Of a stretch of DNA of 64,000 bases, positions 55,303 through 64,000 are shown in pieces; position 1 is the stretch's first letter, and each line of letters starts with the position of its first letter. The stretch comes from Pseudomonas sp. BN102 (lineage in GTDB: Bacteria; Pseudomonadota; Gammaproteobacteria; Pseudomonadales; Pseudomonadaceae). The position numbers were made by a program, and so were the translations under genes. The stretch covers positions 89,257-153,256 of the forward strand of contig NZ_SSON01000073.1 in the NCBI RefSeq assembly GCF_029871245.1, in the 5' to 3' direction. The notes under the pieces were generated by a model. The model was not told the DNA's origin, made no database searches, and was given only the letters and a program-made list of their open reading frames with translations.

Positions 55303-55950
55303 TCAGTGACCCGGCTCGTCGTTCCAGAGAATCTTGTGCAGCTGCAACTGCAAGCGCACGGGCAGGTTGTCGGCGACTATCCAGTCCGCCAGCTCGCGGG
55401 CGCTCACCTGCTTGTGGCTGGGGGAGAACAGCACCTCGCCAGCCCGCCGCTCGAGCCGGTACTCGATCAGCTTGGACACCGCCCAGTCATAGTCCTCGCG
55501 GGAGCAAATGACGAACTTCACCTGATCGTTGGTCGTCAGGTGGGCGATGTTCTCGTAGCGGTTGCGGCCGACCTCGGCGGAGCCCGGTGTCTTCAGGTCG
55601 ACGACCTTGCTCACCCGCGGATCGACCGCGGAAACATCCAGCGCACCGCTGGTTTCGATGGAAACCTCGTAGCCGGCATCGCACAGGCGCTGCAGCAGCG
55701 GGATGCAATTAGGCTGGGCCAGCGGCTCACCGCCGGTGACGCAGATGTAGCGCGGCTTGTAGCCGGCAACGCGTTCGAGGATGGCGTCGAGCGACATGAC
55801 CTCGCCACCGCTGAAAGCGTAGGCGGTGTCGCAGTACTGACAGCGCAGGGGGCAGCCGGTGAGGCGCACGAAGACCGTCGGCAGGCCGGCGGTACGTGTT
55901 TCCCCCTGCAACGAGTAGAAAATCTCGGTGATTCGCAGGGTTTGATGCAT
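55303..55950 (-). CDS. queE: 7-carboxy-7-deazaguanine synthase QueE
   Basis: 215 aa radical SAM enzyme. The cluster ligands are in the CX3CX2C block [12 protein letters not shown], with EIFYSLQGE just upstream and ICVTGGEPL for SAM binding. QueE rearranges 6-carboxytetrahydropterin to CDG. The start [11 protein letters not shown] is chosen over MACFAV 33 bases upstream. It lies between cpoB and queC. Confidence 0.95.
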   Translation of the reverse strand: MHQTLRITEIFYSLQGETRTAGLPTVFVRLTGCPLRCQYCDTAYAFSGGEVMSLDAILERVAGYKPRYICVTGGEPLAQPNCIPLLQRLCDAGYEVSIETSGALDVSAVDPRVSKVVDLKTPGSAEVGRNRYENIAHLTTNDQVKFVICSREDYDWAVSKLIEYRLERRAGEVLFSPSHKQVSARELADWIVADNLPVRLQLQLHKILWNDEPGH

Positions 55951-56028
55951 ATCAGCCACGGGCGTGACGGCGAAACAGGCCATCCGCCTCCGTTGCGGGA
56001 AAGAAGGTTCGGGGCGGCGATTCTAACG

Positions 56029-56056
56029 AAAAAACCCGCGACTGGCGCGGGTTTTC
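56029..56056 (-). terminator. terminator after cpoB
   Basis: AACCCGCG / CGCGGGTT stem with A6 and T4 flanks, 20 bases after the cpoB stop. It separates the tol-pal group from queE-queC. Confidence 0.88.
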
Positions 56057-56075
56057 TTGATCCTGGGTTCAGGAA

Positions 56076-56900
56076 TCAGGGCAGACGCTGCAGGTCGCGT
56101 TGCGCCAGCTGGGCCGCTGAGCTGCCCGGGAACTGGGCGATGACCTGCTGGAGGATGGTCCTGGCCTTGTCGGTGTTGCCCATGCGCTGCTCGACATCCG
56201 CCAGCTTGTACAGGGAGTCGGGCACCTTGGGATGCTGCGGGTAGGCCTGGCCGACGCGGGCGAAAGCCTGGCTGGCGCCTTGCAGGTCACCCTTGGCCAG
56301 GTTCACCTCACCCAGCCAGTACTGCGCATTGCCGGCGTACTGGCTGTTGGGGTACTTGCGCAGGAAGGCGTTGAAGGCCTGACTGGCCTTGTCGAAGTCC
56401 TTGGCCTTGATCAGGTCGAAGGCGGCATCGTAGTAGAGCTTTTCCTTCGCGGGGTCGCCCGGCTCGCTGCTCGCAGCGGGTTGCTGCGCGGGAGCGCCCT
56501 GGGCACCGTTGGCGGCAGGTGCGCCAGCGGCAGGGGAATTCTGGGTAGCCGGTGCGCCTGCGGCGGCACCACCGGAAAGACGGCGATCGAGGTCCTGGTA
56601 ACGCTCCAGGCTTTCCTGTTTCAGACGCTGGATCTCGTACTGCTGCTCCTCGACCATGCCACGCAGGCGAGTGATCTCTTCCTGCATCTGCTGAAGCTGC
56701 ATGAACAGCTCGCCCTGCGCCGAAACGGGGGCCGATGGAGCAGCCCCCGTCGCGACGTAGGCGCCAGTCGTGCCGTAACCGGCCGGCGGGAAACTGCCGC
56801 CATATCCGGCGCTGTTATCCACCACGGGAACCTCTGCCAGCGCCGCGAACGACAGGCTGGAGAGGGCCAAGAGGGTCAAAGCACGACGGCACTTACGCAT
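56076..56900 (-). CDS. cpoB: cell division coordinator CpoB (YbgF)
   Basis: 274 aa. A signal peptide (about 1-22) precedes a coiled coil (about 65-105, QLQQMQEEITRLRGMVEEQQ) that trimerises the protein. A linker rich in Ala, Gly and Pro follows, then TPR repeats (about 150-270). CpoB links PBP1B-LpoB activity with Tol-Pal during division. It starts six bases after pal and ends the cluster. Confidence 0.93.
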   Translation of the reverse strand: MRKCRRALTLLALSSLSFAALAEVPVVDNSAGYGGSFPPAGYGTTGAYVATGAAPSAPVSAQGELFMQLQQMQEEITRLRGMVEEQQYEIQRLKQESLERYQDLDRRLSGGAAAGAPATQNSPAAGAPAANGAQGAPAQQPAASSEPGDPAKEKLYYDAAFDLIKAKDFDKASQAFNAFLRKYPNSQYAGNAQYWLGEVNLAKGDLQGASQAFARVGQAYPQHPKVPDSLYKLADVEQRMGNTDKARTILQQVIAQFPGSSAAQLAQRDLQRLP

Positions 56901-56906
56901 GGCAAA

Positions 56907-57404
56907 TTACTTGCGCAGTTCTACGCGGCGGTTTTGCGCCCAGGACTGCTCGTCGTTGCCAGTGGCAACCGGACGCTCTTCGCCGTAGGAAACCAGTTCC
57001 AGCTGAGCCGGGGAAACGCCCTGCAGAACCAGGTAACGCTGAACGGCCTTGGCACGACGCTCGCCCAGAGCCATGTTGTACTCGCGGGTGCCGCGCTCGT
57101 CGGTGTGGCCTTCCAGAACGACGCGGGCGCCGTTGGCTTTCAGGTCCTTGGCGTGTACGTCCAGAGCGCGCATGGCTTCCGGCTTCAGGTCGGAGCTGTC
57201 GTACTCGAAGTAGAAGGTGGTGATAGCGCGCAGAGCGGCTTCTTCGCTCATGCTGCCGTCCACACCGCTGCCACCGGCGTTGTAGCCGGCATTCGGGTCT
57301 ACAGCGCCTTCACCAGTGCCTTCGCCGCCTTTGGACGAGCAACCAACCGCCACGGCCATGGCCAGAGCAAGAGCGGCAAACTTGCCGAATTTCAGCATTT
57401 CCAT
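56907..57404 (-). CDS. pal: peptidoglycan-associated lipoprotein Pal (OprL)
   Basis: 165 aa. A lipoprotein signal ends [11 protein letters not shown], with acylated Cys near 21. The OmpA-type domain has [19 protein letters not shown] and [20 protein letters not shown], which bind meso-diaminopimelate. Nearly identical to P. aeruginosa OprL by memory. Two ATGs follow each other (57407 and 57404); the second gives seven-base spacing from AGGAG. Confidence 0.96.
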   Translation of the reverse strand: MEMLKFGKFAALALAMAVAVGCSSKGGEGTGEGAVDPNAGYNAGGSGVDGSMSEEAALRAITTFYFEYDSSDLKPEAMRALDVHAKDLKANGARVVLEGHTDERGTREYNMALGERRAKAVQRYLVLQGVSPAQLELVSYGEERPVATGNDEQSWAQNRRVELRK

Positions 57405-57461
57405 CATGTAACTCCTAATGAACCCCAGGTGTGTTTAGCAAAGGTATTTTTTATGACCGCT

Positions 57462-58766
57462 TCAATTCAGGTACGGCGACCAGGAAGGTTCGCGAATGTC
57501 GCCCTGAACTGTGGGAATCGGGACCCGTACGCGCCCGTTTGTAGACACGAGCATCAGTACGCCGCCCCCCTGCTGGCGAGTTGCGTAGATTAGCATGGTG
57601 CCATTAGGCGCAACAGTGGGCGAGTCGTCCAACGAAGTACCGGAAAGGATGCGCGGAGCCGATCCTGCGCGGGTCAGATCCTGGGCCGCCACCTTGAAGT
57701 TGGTGAAGCCATCCTGGCGATGGATCATCACCAGCATCTTCTCGTCAGCCGAGAGTTTCGGGTTGGCGTTGTAGTTGCCGGCGAAGGTAACCCGCTGCGG
57801 TTCGCCACCACCGATACTGGTCTTGTAGATCTGCGGCTTGCCGGCACGATCCGAGGTGAAATAGATGGTCTGGCCGTCCGCGCCCCAGAAGGGTTCGGTA
57901 TCGATCGCCATGTTATTGGTCACGCGGCGCAGCTGGCGGCTGCCCAGGTCCATCACGTAGATCTCCGGGTTGCCGTCGCGGGACAGCACGAAGGCCAGGC
58001 GATTGCCTTCCGGCGACCAGGCCGGCGCGCCGTTCAGGCCTTCGAAGTTGGTGATCTGCTCACGGCGGCCGGTGTCGATGTGCTGGATGAAGATGCGCGG
58101 ACGCTTCTGCTCGAAGGACACATAGGCGATGCGGCGGCCGTCTGGCGCATAACGCGGCGACAGGATGGGCTCGCGGGACTGCAGCAGGGTCACGGCGCGC
58201 TGGCCGTCGTAGTCAGAGCGCTGCAGGGTGTAGCGGGTGTTGTTCACCGAGAAGCGCTCTGCGGTGACGTAGAGCATGCGGGTCGAGAAGGCGCCCTTGA
58301 CGCCGGTAAGCTTCTCGAAGGACTGGTCGGCGATGTAGTGCGCCATGTCACGCAGCTGGTCGGTGGAGCCGCTGACGTTGCCGGCCATGACCTGCTGCTC
58401 GGTGGTGACGTTGAACAGGGCGAACTGCACCTGCAGGCGGCCGCCGGCCGGGACGATATTGCCCACCAGCACGTACTGGGCGCCCAGGGCCTTCCAGTCG
58501 CGATAGATGACTTCGCTGGCCTGGGTCGGCAGGCTGATCATGTTCTGCCGCGGAATCGGCTCGAAGTAGCCGGAGTTGCGCAGGTCGCCGCCGACGACTT
58601 CAGACATCTCGGTGGGCAGCACGGTGCCGCCCTGCCAGCCAAAGGGCACCACGGCGATCGGGGTCGCCCGGTCGGTACCGCTGGTGATCACCAGCGGGTC
58701 GGCGGCCTGGACGGAGCCGACCAGCATGGCCACTCCGAGCAGGACGATACGAATCAGGGTATTCAC
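57462..58766 (-). CDS. tolB: Tol-Pal system protein TolB
   Basis: 434 aa periplasmic protein. A signal peptide ends near residue 22 (SVQAADPLV). An N-terminal domain is followed by a six-bladed beta-propeller with repeats such as [17 protein letters not shown] and [16 protein letters not shown]. TolB binds Pal at the outer membrane. The start is GTG at 58766, overlapping the tolA stop by four bases (GTGA). Confidence 0.96.
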   Translation of the reverse strand: MNTLIRIVLLGVAMLVGSVQAADPLVITSGTDRATPIAVVPFGWQGGTVLPTEMSEVVGGDLRNSGYFEPIPRQNMISLPTQASEVIYRDWKALGAQYVLVGNIVPAGGRLQVQFALFNVTTEQQVMAGNVSGSTDQLRDMAHYIADQSFEKLTGVKGAFSTRMLYVTAERFSVNNTRYTLQRSDYDGQRAVTLLQSREPILSPRYAPDGRRIAYVSFEQKRPRIFIQHIDTGRREQITNFEGLNGAPAWSPEGNRLAFVLSRDGNPEIYVMDLGSRQLRRVTNNMAIDTEPFWGADGQTIYFTSDRAGKPQIYKTSIGGGEPQRVTFAGNYNANPKLSADEKMLVMIHRQDGFTNFKVAAQDLTRAGSAPRILSGTSLDDSPTVAPNGTMLIYATRQQGGGVLMLVSTNGRVRVPIPTVQGDIREPSWSPYLN

Positions 58767-59809
58767 AGACCTAAATCCTCCGGTTTGAAGATGATGCGGC
58801 GCTGCCTGTACATCTGGTCAAAGGTAGCGCGATCCAATTGTTGCATCTCGGGGATGCGCCCAACGCTGCGGACCGCGCTCACGGCGGAACTGTCGAAGGG
58901 CGAATCGCCGCTGGAGCGGGTGACACTGGCGTTGGTGATGGTGCCATCGGGCAGCATCTCGATCAGTACTTCTACGCTCATGCCGTTACGCGCCGATGGC
59001 GGGCGGCGCCACTGCTCGCTGACCAGCTTGATGATCAGGTCATCGAGGCTGCCGGCGACCTGGTCGCCCACCTCGTCGGCAAGCGCCTGCTGGCGACCGA
59101 CATCCTCGGACAGCAGCTCGGCCAGGGCCGCAGCCTTCTTGTCCTCGGCGGCCTTGCGCTTGGCCTCCTCCGCCGCTTTCTTCTTCGCGGCATCAGCAGT
59201 GGCCTTCTTCTTGGCATCTTCCGCAGCCTTTTTCTTGGCTGCTTCGGCTGCCGCCTTCTTCTTGGCGTCTTCCGCGGCCTTTTTCTTGGCCTGTTCAGCG
59301 GCTTTCTTCTTGGCGTCTTCGGCCGCCTGTTTCTTGGCTTCCTCTTCCGTTTTCTTCTTGGCGATGTCGGCCAGTTTCTTCTCTTCGGCCTTCTTCGCCT
59401 CGGCAGCCTTCTTGACTTCCGCCGCCTGCTTGGCCGCCTCGGCCTTCTCAGCCTTCTCAGCTACCTCTTCGGCCTTTCGAGCTTCCTCGGCTTTCTTTTG
59501 TTCCGCCGCCTTGGCCGCCGCCACCTTCTGCTCGTCAGCCTTCTTCTGCTCCAGCTGTTCGGTCTCGAACTGTGGCGCAGTAGTCTTCTTCTTCTCGCCG
59601 GCGATCTTCTGGTTGGTCTGGGTGGTGGCCTGGCTCTGGGATTTCAGCTGGTAGAGGGTGGCCTGCACGATCGGCCGGGAAGGCGGGAGTTCCGGGGTGA
59701 AGGCGAAGCTGACGAACAGCATGCCGAACATCAAGACGTGCAGGGCCACGGCCCAGACGGTCGGCCAGAAGTAGCTTTCCGAGGAGGAGCGTTCGCTCTG
59801 TTGCTGCAT
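58763..59809 (-). CDS. tolA: Tol-Pal system protein TolA
   Basis: 348 aa. A single N-terminal transmembrane helix (about 15-38, [20 protein letters not shown]) anchors it. A long Ala/Lys/Glu-rich helical domain (about 75-225) with repeated [10 protein letters not shown]-type units reaches across the periplasm. The C-terminal TolA domain has [20 protein letters not shown]. TolA couples the TolQR motor to TolB-Pal. The start overlaps the tolR stop by one base. Confidence 0.95.
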   Translation of the reverse strand: MQQQSERSSSESYFWPTVWAVALHVLMFGMLFVSFAFTPELPPSRPIVQATLYQLKSQSQATTQTNQKIAGEKKKTTAPQFETEQLEQKKADEQKVAAAKAAEQKKAEEARKAEEVAEKAEKAEAAKQAAEVKKAAEAKKAEEKKLADIAKKKTEEEAKKQAAEDAKKKAAEQAKKKAAEDAKKKAAAEAAKKKAAEDAKKKATADAAKKKAAEEAKRKAAEDKKAAALAELLSEDVGRQQALADEVGDQVAGSLDDLIIKLVSEQWRRPPSARNGMSVEVLIEMLPDGTITNASVTRSSGDSPFDSSAVSAVRSVGRIPEMQQLDRATFDQMYRQRRIIFKPEDLGL

Positions 59810-60267
59810 CAGGGCGCCTCGGTGATCAGCCCGACGTTGGCCACGCCGGCCTTCTGCAGGCCGCCCATCACCGCCATCACGGCACCGTAGTCGACCGACT
59901 TGTCGCCGCGGACGAAGACTTGCACGGTCTTACCCTGGCGGCTGTTCTCGGCCATGATGCCAGACGCAGCGGTAACCAGCTGGTCCAGGGAGACCGAGGT
60001 CTCGCTGTTCTTGCCCTGGTCGGTATCGACCTCCTCGCCCATGTTCCAGAAATAGGACTTGTCGGACTTGATCGAGATGGTCAGGACACGGGCGTTGTTG
60101 TCCTGCGGCAGGGCCTCGCTGGAGACCTTCGGCAGGTCGACCTTGACGCCCTGGTTGAGCATGGGCGCGGTGACCATGAAGATCACCAGCAGCACGAGCA
60201 TGACGTCGATGTAAGGCACGACGTTCATCTCGGCGACCGGTTTGCGTTTGTGGCGGATTCTGGCCAT
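59809..60267 (-). CDS. tolR: Tol-Pal system protein TolR
   Basis: 152 aa. The single helix carries the proton-path Asp in MNVVPYIDVMLVLLVIFMV. The periplasmic domain ends in AVMGGLQKAGVANVGLITE. TolR is an ExbD-family partner of TolQ. The gene lies 34 bases after tolQ. Confidence 0.96.
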   Translation of the reverse strand: MARIRHKRKPVAEMNVVPYIDVMLVLLVIFMVTAPMLNQGVKVDLPKVSSEALPQDNNARVLTISIKSDKSYFWNMGEEVDTDQGKNSETSVSLDQLVTAASGIMAENSRQGKTVQVFVRGDKSVDYGAVMAVMGGLQKAGVANVGLITEAP

Positions 60268-60301
60268 GACTTGAAACCTTTCCTCTTGGGGTCCCGACGG
60301 C

Positions 60302-60997
60302 TTACTCGTCGCTGGTGTGCACCTTGCGGTGCAGGATGGCCTGGAACTCGTCGGCGAAGGTGTAGTAGCGGCCGATCAGGGTCTCGCCACGCGCGGCGAA
60401 GCGGTTGTAGGCGATAACGGCCGGGATCGCGGCGAACAGGCCGATCGCGGTGGCAATCAGCGCTTCGGCGATGCCGGGGGCGACGGTGGCCAGGGTCGCC
60501 TGCTGGACCTGGGCCAGGCCACGGAAGGAGTTCATGATGCCCCATACGGTACCGAACAGGCCGATGTAGGGACTGGTGGAACCGACGGTGGCGAGGAAGG
60601 GCAGGCTCTGCTCGAGCTTTTCTTCTTCACGGGAAATGGCAACGCGCATGGCACGGGCCACACCTTCCATCACCGCGTCCGGGTCGACGCCGGCCTGCTG
60701 GCGCAGACGGGAGAATTCCTTGAAGCCGGCACGGAAGATCTGCTCGACGCCGCAGTCCGGGTCCGGGTTGCTGCCGGCCTGGCGATACAGCTTGGACAGG
60801 TCGATGCCCGACCAGAAACGCTCTTCGAAGGTTTCCAGGGACTTCTTGGCGGCGCGCAGCATATTGCTGCGCTGGAAAATCATGATCCAGGAGGTGACCG
60901 AGGCGGCCACCAGGGTCAGCATGACCAGCTGCACCACGATACTGGCGTTGCTGATCAGGCTCCACATGGAGGTATGGTCGACGACGTTGGCTTCCAC
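60302..60997 (-). CDS. tolQ: Tol-Pal system protein TolQ
   Basis: 231 aa. It has three transmembrane helices with GSTSPYIGLFGTVWGIMNSF and LIATAIGLFAAIPAVIAYN, the ExbB/TolQ signatures. It forms the stator with TolR and uses the proton gradient. GTG start at 60997 after CAGGAG; the longer ATG-start ORF reads through ybgC and is rejected. Confidence 0.95.
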   Translation of the reverse strand: MEANVVDHTSMWSLISNASIVVQLVMLTLVAASVTSWIMIFQRSNMLRAAKKSLETFEERFWSGIDLSKLYRQAGSNPDPDCGVEQIFRAGFKEFSRLRQQAGVDPDAVMEGVARAMRVAISREEEKLEQSLPFLATVGSTSPYIGLFGTVWGIMNSFRGLAQVQQATLATVAPGIAEALIATAIGLFAAIPAVIAYNRFAARGETLIGRYYTFADEFQAILHRKVHTSDE

Positions 60998-60999
60998 GC

Positions 61000-61446
61000 T
61001 TAATCTCCTGCAGGGAATAGACCCGGGTCGGCGGCGAAGGCTGAACGCAGCGCTTCGGGGATCGCCCGGGGTTTCAAACTGTCCGCACGCACACAGGCCA
61101 CCAGGAACTGCCCTTCGCATAGCAATGCGTCATCGGCGGCTCTTCGCACCTGTTGACGAAACCGCAGGCTGGCACGGTTCAACTCCATTACCTCGGCACT
61201 GACGTTCAGCACGTCGTCCAGCCTGGCCGGCGCGACATAACGCGCTTCGGCCGAATGAACGACGAACAGCAGGTTCTCCCCGGCCAGCTCCGACTGGGCA
61301 AAGCCCAGACTGCGCAGGCGCTCGGTTCGAGCCCGCTCCATGAACTTGAGGTAATTGACGTAGTAGACGATGCCACCGGCATCGGTGTCTTCGTAATAAA
61401 CACGACAACGATGCTGGAAAGGCTGGGCCCCATTTTGCGCGCGCAT
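61000..61446 (-). CDS. ybgC: acyl-CoA thioesterase YbgC
   Basis: 148 aa hot-dog fold. [20 protein letters not shown] holds the catalytic Asp, and [15 protein letters not shown] follows. YbgC hydrolyses short acyl-CoA or acts with ACP in phospholipid work and is nearly always the first gene of the tol-pal group. Two bases separate its stop from the tolQ GTG. Confidence 0.94.
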   Translation of the reverse strand: MRAQNGAQPFQHRCRVYYEDTDAGGIVYYVNYLKFMERARTERLRSLGFAQSELAGENLLFVVHSAEARYVAPARLDDVLNVSAEVMELNRASLRFRQQVRRAADDALLCEGQFLVACVRADSLKPRAIPEALRSAFAADPGLFPAGD

Positions 61447-61538
61447 ACTCTAGTGCTTACTCCTAAGGTTGCCAATCCGGCCAGACAACTGTTTTTTCGT
61501 CGGTTCATCCCTGCCGAGCGCTTCGACCACGGATCCGG

Positions 61539-62591
61539 CTATTCGTCACCCGCGCCGAACAGATCAGCGGTCGGACTGTCAGCCATGCGTTTGGGCAAAT
61601 TGATCCCGAAATGCAGGTAGGCATGCCGGGTCACTACCCTCCCCCGTGGCGTGCGCATGATATAGCCCTGCTGGATCAGGTAGGGCTCGAGCACGTCCTC
61701 GATGGTGTGGCGCTCTTCGCTGATGGCCGCTGCCAGGTTGTCGATGCCAACCGGACCGCCATCGAACTTGTCGATCATGGTCAGCAGTAGACGCCGGTCC
61801 TGGTGGTCGAAGCCACGTTCGTCGACATCCAGCAGGTTCAGCGCCTGGTCGGCGATGGGGCGGGTGATCTGGCCCTGCCCCCGCACTTCGGCGAAGTCGC
61901 GCACCCGCCGCAGCAGGCGGTTGGCGATACGCGGCGTGCCACGGGCACGGCGGGCGATCTCGAACGCGCCTTCGGGCTCGATGTGCAGGCCGAGAATGCC
62001 GGCGGAACGGCTGACGATGGTGGTCAGGTCCTGGGTACTGTAGAACTCCAGGCGCTGGACTATGCCGAAGCGGTCGCGCAGGGGGTTGGTGAGCATGCCG
62101 GCGCGCGTGGTGGCGCCAACCAGGGTGAAGGGCGGCAGATCCAGCTTGATGGAACGCGCGGCCGGGCCTTCACCGATCATGATGTCGAGCTGGAAATCTT
62201 CCATCGCCGGATAGAGCACTTCCTCGACTATCGGCGAGAGGCGGTGGATTTCGTCGACGAAAAGCACGTCGCCGGCTTCCAGGTTGGTGAGCAGCGCCGC
62301 CAGGTCGCCCGGGCGCTCCAGCACGGGGCCGGAGGTGCTCTTGATGGACACGCCCATCTCGCTGGCGATGATATTCGCCAGGGTAGTCTTGCCCAAGCCC
62401 GGCGGGCCGAAGATCAGCGTATGGTCGAGGGCCTCGCTCCGTCCCTTGGCAGCCTGGATGAACAGTTCCATCTGTTCGCGCACAACGGGCTGGCCGATGT
62501 AGTCGGTGAGCCGCAGCGGGCGGATGGCACGGTCCAGCTGCTCGTCGCGGTCGCGGCTGCTGGCGGTGATCAGGCGGTCGGCTTCGATCAT
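61539..62591 (-). CDS. ruvB: Holliday junction helicase subunit RuvB
   Basis: 350 aa AAA+ ATPase. Walker [10 protein letters not shown], Walker B FVDEIHRL, sensor VGATTRAG and the arginine finger region LRDRFGIVQ are all present, and a winged helix domain ends the protein. RuvB drives branch migration with RuvA. The gene follows ruvA by six bases. Confidence 0.98.
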   Translation of the reverse strand: MIEADRLITASSRDRDEQLDRAIRPLRLTDYIGQPVVREQMELFIQAAKGRSEALDHTLIFGPPGLGKTTLANIIASEMGVSIKSTSGPVLERPGDLAALLTNLEAGDVLFVDEIHRLSPIVEEVLYPAMEDFQLDIMIGEGPAARSIKLDLPPFTLVGATTRAGMLTNPLRDRFGIVQRLEFYSTQDLTTIVSRSAGILGLHIEPEGAFEIARRARGTPRIANRLLRRVRDFAEVRGQGQITRPIADQALNLLDVDERGFDHQDRRLLLTMIDKFDGGPVGIDNLAAAISEERHTIEDVLEPYLIQQGYIMRTPRGRVVTRHAYLHFGINLPKRMADSPTADLFGAGDE

Positions 62592-62597
62592 GCGGAG

Positions 62598-63203
62598 TTA
62601 CACCATTCCTTTCAGGGCGCGGCGGATCATTTCTTCGCTGGACAGCCCATCTTCCTTGATGGCGGACACCGCGCGGCTGGCCTCCTGGGGTTTGAAGCCG
62701 AGGGCGATCAGTGCGCTCAGGGCGTCATGCTCCGCACTGGAGACTGCCATACCCACCCGGGGTTCGACCACCAGGGTGGAGATGGCCGGCATGCTTTCCC
62801 AGGCCTTGAAGCGGTCCTTGAGCTCCACTAGCAGGCGCTCGGCGGTCTTCTTGCCGACACCAGGAATCTTCACCAGGGTCGAGGTGTCCTGGGCCTGTAC
62901 GCAACGCACCAGTTCGTCCACCTCCAGGCCAGACATCAGCGCCAGGGCCAGTTTCGGTCCCACGCCGTTGAGGCGGATCAGCTCGCGGAACAGCTCGCGA
63001 TCGCGTTTTTCGAAGAAGCCATAGAGCAGGTGGGCGTCTTCGCGCACCACCAGATGGGTGTGCAAGGTCACCGGCTCACCCACCGACGGCAGGCGATAGA
63101 GGGTGGTCATGGGTACTTCCATCTCGTAGCCCACGCCGTTGACGTCGAGTATCAGGTGCGGCGGTTGTTTCTCCGCCAGGTTGCCGCGTAGGCGTCCAAT
63201 CAC
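62598..63203 (-). CDS. ruvA: Holliday junction binding protein RuvA
   Basis: 201 aa. Domain I begins [20 protein letters not shown]. The helix-hairpin-helix pairs include [14 protein letters not shown] and [18 protein letters not shown]. The C-terminal domain III ([16 protein letters not shown]) contacts RuvB. It forms a tetramer on the junction. 21 bases after ruvC. Confidence 0.98.
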   Translation of the reverse strand: MIGRLRGNLAEKQPPHLILDVNGVGYEMEVPMTTLYRLPSVGEPVTLHTHLVVREDAHLLYGFFEKRDRELFRELIRLNGVGPKLALALMSGLEVDELVRCVQAQDTSTLVKIPGVGKKTAERLLVELKDRFKAWESMPAISTLVVEPRVGMAVSSAEHDALSALIALGFKPQEASRAVSAIKEDGLSSEEMIRRALKGMV

Positions 63204-63224
63204 GAATAACGTCCTTTGAATAGG

Positions 63225-63749
63225 TTACAAACGGAGCCGGCCGCCACGGCGCTTGGCGGTCGCCAAACCGTGGGGGATCAGGCTCTGCCGATGGTGGGCA
63301 TGGCACAGGGCGATGGCCAGGGCGTCGGAGGCGTCGACCTGGGGTTTCTGCACCAACTTGAGCAGGTGCATGACCATCATCTGCACCTGCTGCTTGTCGG
63401 CGCCGCCGGTACCGGCGATGGCCTGCTTGACCTGGCTGGCGGTGTATTCGGCGATTTCCAGCCCCGCTTCGGCCGCGGCGACTATGGCCGCGCCACGGGC
63501 CTGGCCCAACTTGAGCGCGGAGTCGGCGTTGCGCGCCATGAACACCTGTTCGATACCCATGGTCACCGGCCCGTAGGTGCGAATCACCTCGCTCACACCT
63601 CGAAACACGATCTGCAGGCGTTCGTGCAGCACGCCGGCGCCGGTGCGGATGCAGCCGGAAGCGATGTACTCGCAGCCACGCCCGGTGTCACGCACCACGC
63701 CGTAGCCGGTGATGCGGGAGCCGGGGTCGATACCAAGAATCAGGGTCAT
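63225..63749 (-). CDS. ruvC: Holliday junction resolvase RuvC
   Basis: 174 aa. The catalytic acids are Asp7 ([11 protein letters not shown]), Glu in MGIEQVF, and the pair in [15 protein letters not shown]. RuvC cuts the junction symmetrically. First gene of ruvC-ruvA-ruvB on the minus strand, after yebC. Confidence 0.98.
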   Translation of the reverse strand: MTLILGIDPGSRITGYGVVRDTGRGCEYIASGCIRTGAGVLHERLQIVFRGVSEVIRTYGPVTMGIEQVFMARNADSALKLGQARGAAIVAAAEAGLEIAEYTASQVKQAIAGTGGADKQQVQMMVMHLLKLVQKPQVDASDALAIALCHAHHRQSLIPHGLATAKRRGGRLRL

Positions 63750-63831
63750 GCCGCCGTGCGCTCCAGGAGCCGACCGGGGTCGGCATACTGTCTATTTATC
63801 CAGCCGCGAGTATACGGACCTGCCCGCCAAC

Positions 63832-63866
63832 AAAAAAGCCGGAAGCGCACTTGGCGACTTCCGGCT
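63832..63866 (-). terminator. terminator between yebC and ruvC
   Basis: AGCCGGAAG / CTTCCGGCT stem with a 12-base loop and T6 on the minus side, 18 bases after the yebC stop. It uncouples ruvCAB from yebC. Confidence 0.85.
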
Positions 63867-63884
63867 TCGCAATCACGCCAGCGC

Positions 63885-64000
63885 TCAGCCGAGCTGCTCC
63901 ATGATCTCGTCGGGGATCTCGGCGTTGTGGTAGACGTTCTGGACGTCGTCCAGGTCTTCCAGCATGTCGATCAGCTTCAGCACTTTCTGCGCAGTTTCCA
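63885..64000 (-). CDS. yebC: YebC/PmpR family protein, C-terminal end (partial)
   Basis: The last 38 codons are visible: [32 protein letters not shown] and the ending MEQLG. This is the standard C-terminus of YebC/TACO1 proteins, known as translation or transcription modulators (PmpR in P. aeruginosa). The rest lies beyond the window edge. Confidence 0.92.
   Translation of the reverse strand, partial: ETAQKVLKLIDMLEDLDDVQNVYHNAEIPDEIMEQLG

Overview
The window is a stretch of a high-GC Pseudomonas chromosome. The diagnostic core genes (rdgC, the MxtR/CrbS-type kinase, dapA-bamC, nadA, queCE, tol-pal, ruvABC) look like the P. aeruginosa side of the genus in sequence and, from memory, in order. 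Genes are dense, overlapping ATGA junctions are common, and REP-like palindromes lie in many gaps.

Left part (1-20 kb): a tRNA Val-Asp-Val cluster; rdgC; a BASS transporter; a guanidine exporter behind a two-hairpin guanidine-II riboswitch; an LplT-PlsC lipid protein; a TonB receptor; azlCD with AraC and GNAT genes; the symporter-fused kinase MxtR; a MerR regulator; a three-gene lipid or epoxide operon (M24 peptidase, fused alpha/beta hydrolase-SDR, diiron-type hydrolase); and rmuC.

Middle part (20-34 kb): a 575-bp gap with clustered DnaA-box-like sites; a GreA/B-like factor; a LysR remnant; a tiny His-rich membrane protein; the SOS mutagenesis operon imuA-imuB-dnaE2 with a perfect LexA box; the secreted M28 aminopeptidase; an SRAP (YedK) protein; an ACP-FAAL-acyltransferase fusion; and a TerC protein.

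34.9-37.3 kb is a decayed mobile island at tRNA-Ser(CGA). It holds an integrase tail, a 25/28-nt copy of the tRNA 3' end, a ParDE toxin-antitoxin pair, an AT-rich orphan gene and five exact 13-bp tandem repeats. Next come purC (of a long type not expected here), bamC, dapA, gcvR, bcp, a PerM permease, a TusA-like gene, an M48 protease and nadA.

46-54 kb is a complete siderophore operon in the order pvsABCDE (vibrioferrin type). It is headed by an SbnG-type citrate-synthase aldolase under a strong Fur box. It lacks a receptor gene: a 35-codon ORF made of a signal peptide plus a terminal beta-strand sits where a receptor could have been. The cluster abuts the 3' end of tRNA-Lys.

Right part (54.4-64 kb): tRNA-Lys, queC, queE, cpoB-pal-tolB-tolA-tolR-tolQ-ybgC, ruvB-ruvA-ruvC and the end of yebC, all on the minus strand.

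Functional themes are iron uptake (siderophore operon plus a separate TonB receptor), DNA repair (RdgC, RmuC, ImuABC, YedK, RuvABC), envelope and lipid work (Tol-Pal, BamC, M48 protease, two PlsC fusions) and carbon sensing (MxtR).
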